64,000 nt of DNA from the NCBI GenBank assembly GCA_964550895.1, contig CAZKAP010000012.1:1-64000 (forward strand), in the 5' to 3' direction. This document shows positions 57,692 to 64,000 of the stretch, piece by piece (within the stretch, counting starts at the first letter, position 1; every line of letters starts with the position of its first letter). A program made the position numbers and the translations under genes. The notes under the pieces were generated by a model, which did no database searches, was not told the origin of the DNA, and saw nothing but the letters and a program-made list of their open reading frames with translations. This DNA is from CAZKAP01 sp964550895. GTDB taxonomy: Bacteria > Bacteroidota > Bacteroidia > Flavobacteriales > Flavobacteriaceae.

Positions 57692-59074
57692 TTACTGAGC
57701 ATCTTCAGCAGGCATTATGACACGTGTTGGACCATCGTAGTAAGGATCCCGGATAAGAATCCATTCGTTCCGGGTCCAGTGATTCCAGTGTACGCTGGCC
57801 AGGTCCGTCTGCGGATCGATCAGATCCTGAAGGGCATGGTTGTTCAGCCGCACCCTGCACTGAACGTAGACCTCTACGTCCTTTCCTTCCGCCCGGTAGT
57901 GCCTGTGGACTTTCTGGGCAAATTGCCAGATAAAATCGGGATGGGCCTGGACTTTCCTCAGCTGCTTGGCATTGAGCCCGTAATCTCTCGGGTCCACGGG
58001 TATGCGCGTCCCATCGTCCTTGAATACGGCCGTATAGTTCGCGTAGCCCGCCCGGAACCGCAGCATCATCCTCCAGCTGAGCCGGTGGCCTTCCTCGGTC
58101 CAGAACACATTCCCTTCCCAGAGGTAGTGCCTTAAGGGGAGCAGCAGTTGCACGAGCAGATATAATCCACCCACCCAAAGGACCAGAGGCCGTATTCTGA
58201 AGCGAAAGTCCCCCGACCGGATTCGTTCGGGCAGGGTGGAACGGAAGAATATCCTGCGAATATCCCTCGCGTCGAAGAAGAAAACGGTGAACGCCAGTGC
58301 CAGGAAGGGGAAAATACCAATGCCCAGTGTAATGCTGTTGAAGAGGTGGAAGAAGACCGCCAGGCCAAATGCCCATTTGCGGGTGGGTCTCCACAGGAGA
58401 GCGGGTATCACCAGTCCGTCGAACAGTATGCCGAACCAGGAGATGCCCGTATGCACCCAGTCCTGCTGCAGGAAGGAGCCGATGATCGGGTAGTCGGCCC
58501 GCCCGCTCATCAGCATGCGGGAAAAGGTGTTGTCCAGCCAGTCGGGATAGAGTTTGGCCAGGCTGGCGTAGGTATATACTATAAGGAGCTGTACTATGAT
58601 GAGGACGCGAACTCCTGCCGGCATGTGGTCGCGCCGGCTGATCCTGCCGCTTCGGACATCCAGGGAGTGCGACCGGTGAGCCGGGAGCAGGGCCATGATC
58701 CAGGCCAGCAGCATGAGCAGGTAATAGTGGTTGTTGTAAGAGGCTTTCTGCATCAGGTAAGCCGCCGACCACATCAGGGCGAACAGTACAGACGTGAGGC
58801 GGTAGCGCCAGCCCAGCATGATCGCGATGCCCGTGGCACCCATGACCACAAAATACGGATACATCAACGGGCCTCCCAGGTGTTCCAGGAACTCGAAGCC
58901 TATGAAGGTGAACAGCTCTCCGGGCTCTACCATAGTGCGGCGCACCCAGCCGGTCATGATGGCGCCCCAGCCCTCGCAGGCAATCAGGAATCCATAGAAC
59001 ATACGAAACAAGGCCAGCGGAGCTATGTCCACGGGCTTGTTCACATAGTTCGTAATGCGTTTAAGCAGACTCAT
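57692..59074 (-). CDS. HTTM-domain membrane protein (vitamin K-dependent gamma-carboxylase-like)
   Basis: A 460-residue protein with several membrane helices and the HTTM signature: APLALFRMFYGFLIACEGWGAI (in two parts), the WSAAYLMQKASYNNHYYLL segment, and LYPDWLDNTFSR. The family is a bacterial relative of the human gamma-glutamyl carboxylase; bacterial members probably do other redox chemistry on lipids or quinones. The C-terminal 150 residues form a soluble domain (FWTEEGHRLSWRMMLR). Overlaps ribF by four bases. Confidence 0.85.
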   Translation of the reverse strand: MSLLKRITNYVNKPVDIAPLALFRMFYGFLIACEGWGAIMTGWVRRTMVEPGELFTFIGFEFLEHLGGPLMYPYFVVMGATGIAIMLGWRYRLTSVLFALMWSAAYLMQKASYNNHYYLLMLLAWIMALLPAHRSHSLDVRSGRISRRDHMPAGVRVLIIVQLLIVYTYASLAKLYPDWLDNTFSRMLMSGRADYPIIGSFLQQDWVHTGISWFGILFDGLVIPALLWRPTRKWAFGLAVFFHLFNSITLGIGIFPFLALAFTVFFFDARDIRRIFFRSTLPERIRSGDFRFRIRPLVLWVGGLYLLVQLLLPLRHYLWEGNVFWTEEGHRLSWRMMLRFRAGYANYTAVFKDDGTRIPVDPRDYGLNAKQLRKVQAHPDFIWQFAQKVHRHYRAEGKDVEVYVQCRVRLNNHALQDLIDPQTDLASVHWNHWTRNEWILIRDPYYDGPTRVIMPAEDAQ

Positions 59075-60018
59075 ATCGGGGGTTGGGCGGGCAGATTCCG
59101 GATGATTTCCCGGGAATTCTCCCGGTCTTTCTTCAGCTGGCCGATCAGTTCATCGGCGGACCCGAAACGCTCCTCTGCACGAAGTCGCTCCCAGAAATAG
59201 ATCCGCAATACTCGTCCATAGAGGTCGCCTTCCCAATCGAAGAAGTATACCTCCAGGGAAAACTCGGTGCCATCAAAAGTGGGGTTGAATCCGATGTTCA
59301 TCATCCCGTGGTACCAGTGGCCGTCGATCTCTGCGGAAACCACATAGACGCCTTTGGCCGGGATCAGTTTGCTGTTGTCGGCCACGCGGATATTGGCCGT
59401 GGGGAAGCCGAAGTCCCTGCCCTGACCCCTACCCCGGACTACCTCTCCGCTGACCAGATACGGATAGCCCAGAAAGTGGTGGGCCTTTTTTACATTCCCC
59501 TCCCAAAGGGCCTTCCGGATCTTGGTAGAGCTCACGGAAACCTCTTCTATAGCCTGGGCCGGGATTTCTTCCACCTCAAAATTAAAGGTATCTCCATAAG
59601 CAATAAGGTCCTGAATATTGGCGTTCCGATTACGCCCGAAGCGGTGGTCGTATCCGATAATGATTTTCTGAACTTTAAGGGAATGAACCAGCAGGTCACG
59701 AACGAATTCCAGGGCCGTGAGCCGGGAGAACTCCATGGAGAACGGGTGTACGATCAGCACATCGAGGCCCAGCCGTGCGAGGATCTCCTTTTTCTCGTCC
59801 AGGGTATGCAGGAGCTGAATGCTGCTGTCCTGCTGAAGTACCGTTCTGGGATGAGGGAAAAAAGTAAGCAGAACGGAAGATCCACCCAGTCTGCGGGCCT
59901 CCTCAATTACTCTTTGGATTATTTTTTGATGACCAATATGAACACCGTCGAATGTGCCGATGGTGAGTACGGAAGGAAGGTCGCTTTGGTATTTGGAGAT
60001 GCCGTTGTAGGACTTCAC
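59071..60018 (-). CDS. ribF: Bifunctional riboflavin kinase/FAD synthetase
   Basis: A 315-residue enzyme making FMN then FAD. The N-terminal adenylyltransferase has IGTFDGVHIGHQKIIQR and GYDHRFGRNRNAN; the C-terminal riboflavin kinase has GRGQGRDFGFPTANI and GVYVVSAEIDGHWYHGMMNIG (shown in part). GTG start giving MKSYNGISKYQ. Overlaps the HTTM gene, which lies downstream, by four bases; FAD may be used by it, but that is conjecture. Confidence 0.94.
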   Translation of the reverse strand: MKSYNGISKYQSDLPSVLTIGTFDGVHIGHQKIIQRVIEEARRLGGSSVLLTFFPHPRTVLQQDSSIQLLHTLDEKKEILARLGLDVLIVHPFSMEFSRLTALEFVRDLLVHSLKVQKIIIGYDHRFGRNRNANIQDLIAYGDTFNFEVEEIPAQAIEEVSVSSTKIRKALWEGNVKKAHHFLGYPYLVSGEVVRGRGQGRDFGFPTANIRVADNSKLIPAKGVYVVSAEIDGHWYHGMMNIGFNPTFDGTEFSLEVYFFDWEGDLYGRVLRIYFWERLRAEERFGSADELIGQLKKDRENSREIIRNLPAQPPI

Positions 60019-60061
60019 CCTGAAGAAAAAGTTATATTTATTGCCTCCTCAAAGGATTGCT

Positions 60062-63000
60062 ATGTTTGCTAAATTACGTCTTGTTTTTACAATTCTCATA
60101 CTCGCCCTGTTTTTCCCCCTGGGAGCCCAGCAGGGACTGAGCTGGACGCAGACCGCCAAACCCTCCGTCGCATCGGAAACCGGATCGCGCAGGGAATCGT
60201 CATTCCGCCTGGAAGCCCAAAGCCTGGACGGACTGGTTGCCACTCCAGCCTTTTCTGAAGGGTCCCTTTCGGTATCCCTGCCCATGCCCGACGGCCGTGT
60301 ACAGATGCTCAAACTCCGCCCCGCAGGCTCGATGCATCCCGATCTGATGGAGAAATACCCCTCCATACGCTCCTTTATAGCTCAGGATCCGCAGAGTGGA
60401 ACCCGGGTTCGACTGAGTATTTCGTTCCGGGACGTGCAGGCCACCTACAGGACCGGGGAGGGAGAACTCTTCTTCCTGCAGCCTGAAGACCGATCCGAAG
60501 GGACGTACCGACTCTATAATTATTCCGATCCGGAGGATCGGGAAGCCATTGAGTGCCTCACACCCGAATCCCTGGCCGCTGCTCCCATGGGGCTGGCATC
60601 TCGTACACCGGTAACGGACCGCACCCGACGGACCTTCCGGCTGGCCGTGGCGGCCACCGGGGAGTATACCCAGTACCACGGAGGAACCGTATCCGGAGCC
60701 CTCTCGGCCATGAATGCGACCGTGACGCGCATCAATGAAGTATTTAATAACGATTTGGGCTTACAGCTGCAGCTGATCGGGACCACCGATCAGGTGATTT
60801 ATACCGATGCCCTGACCGATCCGTATGGAAATAACCTGAACAGCGAACTCCAGAACGACCTGAACGCTACCATCGGCGTGGCCAACTACGATGTGGGGCA
60901 TTTGTTTCACCGGGATAACGACAACGGTAACGCGGGGTTCATTGGCGGGGTTTGTCGCGACAACCAGAAGGGTTCAGCCTTCAGCTCTGCCCAGAATCCG
61001 GAAGGAGATACCTTTGACATCGACCTGGTGGCTCACGAACTCGGACATCAGTTCGGCGCCAACCACACCTACTCCTTTGCGAGCGAAGGTACCGGTGTAC
61101 AGGCCGAACCGGCTTCGGGCTCGACCATTATGGCGTACGCGGGATTCGCCGCCGGGGATGATAACATCCAATTGACCAGCGACGACTACTTCCATTACTA
61201 TAGCATCGTTCAAATCCGGAACTTCCTGCAGACGGTAAGTTGCGGTACTACGGAGGCCATCGCCAACAAGCCTCCGACCCTGGGCACGCTCGCCTCCCAT
61301 GCCGTACCTGTAGGCACCCCTTTCTTCCTGGAGGCTTCGGCCACGGATCCGGATGGGGATGCACTTACCTACTGCTGGGAACAGATCGATAACGGACGGG
61401 TCACCTCTTCCACTTTTGGGCCCACACGAAATACGGGGGCCAATTTCCGCTCCCTTTCACCAACGACCGGGGGTGTTCGGTATTTCCCCGGGCTCGAACG
61501 GGTTCGTGCGGGAGAACTCACCCTAGCCAACCCCACTACGGGCGATGCCTGGGAGACCGTTTCCGTAGTCGGCAGGTCCATGAGTTTTGCCGTTACGGTG
61601 CGTGACAACGAAATCTCGGGCGCGCAGGTCGCAGCGGAGACCACATCGGTGGAAGTTATTGAAGGTACCGGCCCATTCCGGTTCGAGAATCTCGACAGCC
61701 CGGGTAGCTGGACTGCCGGAGACCGTATCGAACTGCAATGGGATGTCGCGGGAACGGATGCCGCGCCCATTTCGGCCTCCACAGTTTCCGTTTATGCTTC
61801 TGAGGATGGGGGGCTGAGTTATCCCTATCTGGTCCGTTCGGGCCTGGATAATACGGGATCGGCCCTGATCCAGGTGCCCGCCATTTCAACTTCCTCCCTG
61901 AGGTTCATGATCCGGGCCGACGACCACATCTTCTTCGCCGTGAATCTGGCCGACCAAACCGTTAACATGCCCGATTTTGTAGCCGAACTGGACGAGCTCC
62001 GGGTAGGAGCCTGTGGCGGAGAAACCGTTAGCATTCCATTCACCTATACGGACTATACCGGGAGCCCTGCTTTAGTTAGCTTTGAGTTACAGCCCGTCTC
62101 GGGCCTGACCCTATCTGTAGATCCGGTGCAGACTTCCGGTTCCGGTCAGAACGGGACCATCGAGATCACGGCTCAGGCCGGGACCGCCGCAGGAAACTAC
62201 CCGATTACATTTCAGGCGAGCTCGGGGGGATATACCCAGCAGACTACCATCGATTTCGTGCTCGGACAGCCGATTGCTCAGGGCCCCGAGCCCCAGAGTC
62301 CTGCCAACGGTGAGGTTCTGGAAACGGCCGATATTCCCCTGAGCTGGCAGGATATTGCGGGTGCGTCTTCCTATGAGGTTCAGGTATCGACCGAACCCGA
62401 CTTCAGTTCTGCGGTGACCGACTACACCACCTTCAATACCGCTGTGACCGCCACCGGCCTGGCCTCCGATACCGATTACTACTGGCGGGTGCGGGCCATT
62501 AGTTCCTGTGGTTCCAGCCCATTTAGCGCCGTAAGGCAGTTCCGAACACCGGGGATCAATTGTTTTAATTACAACAGTACCAGTGTTCCGGTAACACTGC
62601 CCCAGGCAGGTGCTAACCTGAGTACGGCCCAAATCACCGTCCCGAACGATTTACCCGTAGAGGATGTACGTGTGCGGGTAACGGCCTCGCATACCTGGAT
62701 GAGCGACCTGGTGATCCGCCTGGTTTCGCCTCAGGGAACGATCGTGACCCTGATCGATCAGCTTTGCGAGGATGCCGACGATATCGATGCGGTTTTCGAC
62801 GATGCCGGGCAGCAGCCGGTGTGCAGCACCAATCCTGCCGTGGGAGGAACCATACGCCCTACCGTGCCCTTGTCCTCGTTCGAAGGGGAGTCGGCCCTGG
62901 GTGTTTGGACACTGGAAGTTGACGATCAATTCGATCAGGACGGCGGCGTACTCACGGCCTTTGAACTCGAGCTTTGCCTGGTGGGTCAGCCCCCCGATGA

Positions 63001-63814
63001 CGATGATGCCGATGGCGTGCCCAACGACAGTGACCTCTGCCCGGATACGCCGAACGGTCAGGATGTAGATGCCACCGGCTGCCCGGTGTTCCTCCTGCCC
63101 TCAGATGCCTTTACCATTACGATCAACAGCGAGTCCTGCAGGGATAATAACGACGGATCCATAGTCGTGTCGGCAAGTGATACGAATCTGATTTACACCG
63201 CCGTACTCACCGGGTCCGGAGGTTCCGAACAGCTCGCGTTTTCGCAGGAGGCGGAATTTTCATCCCTCACTGCCGGCGCCTATGACCTTTGTATATCGGC
63301 TACGGACGGGGTGAATACCTATCAGCAGGTCTGTTACCAAACTGTGGTGGAGGAGCCTCCCTTGCTGAGCGTATCAGCCTTGCAATCGCAGGATGGAAAC
63401 AGGCTGTCCCTGAGTCTTGACGGAGCCTCGGAATATACCATTGAACTGAACGGGGCCACCGTTAGCACCACCCAACCTCAGTACCAGCTGGACCTGAGGC
63501 CCGGTCTTAATATCGTAACGGTCAAAGGGGAACTTGAATGCAAAGGGGTATACCAGCAGGCCTTCATTAATGGGGCTGCCGTTTACATGGCGCCCAATCC
63601 GGTGGTGAGTACTGCCCGGGTATTCGTTCCGCCCTCCCTGGATCGCTTTCGACTGAGGGTTTACGGTCCGTCGGGTACCCAGATAACCTCAGGGGAGTAT
63701 ACGGGTGTAAGCGCTTCGATCGAATGGGATGCCAGCGCGCTTTCCCCGGGTATTTACATACTGGAAGTGATGTCCGAAGGGTTCAGGGCGACAACTAAAT
63801 TCGTAAAGCAATGA
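60062..63814 (+). CDS. Large secreted reprolysin-type metalloprotease with FN3, P-domain, TSP3 and T9SS tail
   Basis: A 1250-residue secreted protease. Signal peptide MFAKLRLVFTILILALFFPLGAQ in two parts. A propeptide (to about 185) precedes an M12B-like catalytic domain with zinc motif HELGHQFGANH at 325-335 and Met-turn Met357 (TIMAYAG). Then beta domains including an Ig/cadherin-like region (PPTLGTLASHAVPVGTP), FN3 (ANGEVLETADIPLSWQDI), a proprotein-convertase P domain (VRVTASHTWMSDLVIRL), a TSP type-3 calcium loop (DADGVPNDSDLCPDTPNG), and a T9SS sorting domain (MAPNPVVSTARVFV ... YILEVMSEGF). The order with a mid-chain P domain is typical of T9SS cargo proteases. It overlaps the next gene by four bases. 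Confidence 0.9.
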   Translation: MFAKLRLVFTILILALFFPLGAQQGLSWTQTAKPSVASETGSRRESSFRLEAQSLDGLVATPAFSEGSLSVSLPMPDGRVQMLKLRPAGSMHPDLMEKYPSIRSFIAQDPQSGTRVRLSISFRDVQATYRTGEGELFFLQPEDRSEGTYRLYNYSDPEDREAIECLTPESLAAAPMGLASRTPVTDRTRRTFRLAVAATGEYTQYHGGTVSGALSAMNATVTRINEVFNNDLGLQLQLIGTTDQVIYTDALTDPYGNNLNSELQNDLNATIGVANYDVGHLFHRDNDNGNAGFIGGVCRDNQKGSAFSSAQNPEGDTFDIDLVAHELGHQFGANHTYSFASEGTGVQAEPASGSTIMAYAGFAAGDDNIQLTSDDYFHYYSIVQIRNFLQTVSCGTTEAIANKPPTLGTLASHAVPVGTPFFLEASATDPDGDALTYCWEQIDNGRVTSSTFGPTRNTGANFRSLSPTTGGVRYFPGLERVRAGELTLANPTTGDAWETVSVVGRSMSFAVTVRDNEISGAQVAAETTSVEVIEGTGPFRFENLDSPGSWTAGDRIELQWDVAGTDAAPISASTVSVYASEDGGLSYPYLVRSGLDNTGSALIQVPAISTSSLRFMIRADDHIFFAVNLADQTVNMPDFVAELDELRVGACGGETVSIPFTYTDYTGSPALVSFELQPVSGLTLSVDPVQTSGSGQNGTIEITAQAGTAAGNYPITFQASSGGYTQQTTIDFVLGQPIAQGPEPQSPANGEVLETADIPLSWQDIAGASSYEVQVSTEPDFSSAVTDYTTFNTAVTATGLASDTDYYWRVRAISSCGSSPFSAVRQFRTPGINCFNYNSTSVPVTLPQAGANLSTAQITVPNDLPVEDVRVRVTASHTWMSDLVIRLVSPQGTIVTLIDQLCEDADDIDAVFDDAGQQPVCSTNPAVGGTIRPTVPLSSFEGESALGVWTLEVDDQFDQDGGVLTAFELELCLVGQPPDDDDADGVPNDSDLCPDTPNGQDVDATGCPVFLLPSDAFTITINSESCRDNNDGSIVVSASDTNLIYTAVLTGSGGSEQLAFSQEAEFSSLTAGAYDLCISATDGVNTYQQVCYQTVVEEPPLLSVSALQSQDGNRLSLSLDGASEYTIELNGATVSTTQPQYQLDLRPGLNIVTVKGELECKGVYQQAFINGAAVYMAPNPVVSTARVFVPPSLDRFRLRVYGPSGTQITSGEYTGVSASIEWDASALSPGIYILEVMSEGFRATTKFVKQ

Positions 63815-64000
63815 GAAGGTTTTTATTCCAACTGGGGTGGGTGGCAACGGCCCTGATTCTTTCGAGCTGCAACCGCAATGAAGGCCCGGCTAACCCTGAG
63901 CCTGCGCTACTGATATTTCCCGAAAACCTCTCCGAATGCACAACCGGTATTGATCGGGGCAATACCCAGAGCCGGGTTACCCTCGAGTGGCAGGCCGCCG
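63811..64000 (+). CDS. Lipoprotein, N-terminal part only
   Basis: Sixty-three codons up to the window edge. A lipoprotein signal ends LILSSCNRNE, so Cys20 is the lipidation site; the mature part ALLIFPENLSECTTGID onwards with VTLEWQAA looks like an FN3-like domain, resembling the FN3 of the protease just upstream. ATGA overlap implies a shared transcript, so it is probably an anchor or partner of the protease. Confidence 0.75.
   Translation, partial: MRRFLFQLGWVATALILSSCNRNEGPANPEPALLIFPENLSECTTGIDRGNTQSRVTLEWQAA

Noticed and set aside
1..64000. CRISPR arrays, insertion sequences, rRNA or tRNA genes
   Set aside because: No regularly spaced repeats, transposase frames, terminal inverted repeats or structured RNA signatures were seen by reading both strands.

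Overview
The window looks like chromosome of a marine-type Flavobacteriaceae bacterium (Bacteroidota) of moderately high GC. Evidence: several secreted proteins end in type IX secretion (T9SS) sorting tails; a SusC-like outer-membrane receptor family member, a LytS/LytTR two-component pair, DUF1501/DUF1800, DUF4286 and the bifunctional ornithine-lipid synthase OlsF are all typical of the group; and at least a dozen genes are preceded by the Bacteroidota -7 promoter element TAnnTTTG rather than an E. coli-type -10 box. I cannot name the genus. No rRNA, tRNA, CRISPR array or complete transposon was found.

Layout. 1-1.2 kb: a broken formylglycine-generating-enzyme-like fragment facing a small membrane protein whose own C-terminus also looks replaced, then a zinc-ribbon protein. 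1.2-9 kb: arginase, outer-membrane receptor, LytS/LytTR pair, S9 peptidase. 9-18 kb: small lipoproteins, an SDR (threonine dehydrogenase-like), an NTF2-like protein, a TPR protein, a second SDR, a membrane M28 peptidase, CBS protein, zinc-finger protein, ssb, a histone-deacetylase-like enzyme, ferritin. 18-32 kb: metG, the DUF1501/DUF1800 pair, a YraN nuclease-like protein, two envelope or regulatory proteins of unknown role, mfd, a PEGA-domain protein. 33-41.5 kb: a secreted DUF5060 glycan-active protein and a tightly overlapping four-gene DNA repair operon (exonuclease, ATP ligase, DEXH helicase, PdeM). 41.6-55.2 kb: TerB-like protein, fructose-1,6-bisphosphatase, polyamine-type acetyltransferase plus aspartate kinase, OlsF, a minimal arsR-arsC operon with a palindromic operator, a run of overlapping minus-strand genes (2-hydroxyacid dehydrogenase, mgtE, rsmA, DUF4286), then serS with a TPR protein.

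55.2-57.7 kb is the most distinctive accessory piece: an AT-rich block, clearly different in base and codon use from its neighbours, carrying a DUF1778/GNAT toxin-antitoxin pair under a promoter flanked and overlapped by two inverted repeats, and a self-inhibited Fic AMP-transferase. It sits between serS and an HTTM-ribF pair. Between Fic and HTTM is a coding-like 42-codon stretch that is in frame with, and directly downstream of, the HTTM stop codon. The window ends with a very large secreted reprolysin-type metalloprotease and the start of a lipoprotein.

Functionally most of the window is housekeeping. Genome packing is dense: many neighbours overlap by ATGA (4 nt), several convergent genes share stop-codon bases, and a series of genes seem to use TTG or GTG starts supported by the position of the promoter. 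The best candidates for follow-up are the toxin-antitoxin operator architecture and Fic island, the HTTM tail, the Tat plus T9SS combination in the DUF1501 protein with its signal-less DUF1800 partner, and the double truncation at the left edge.
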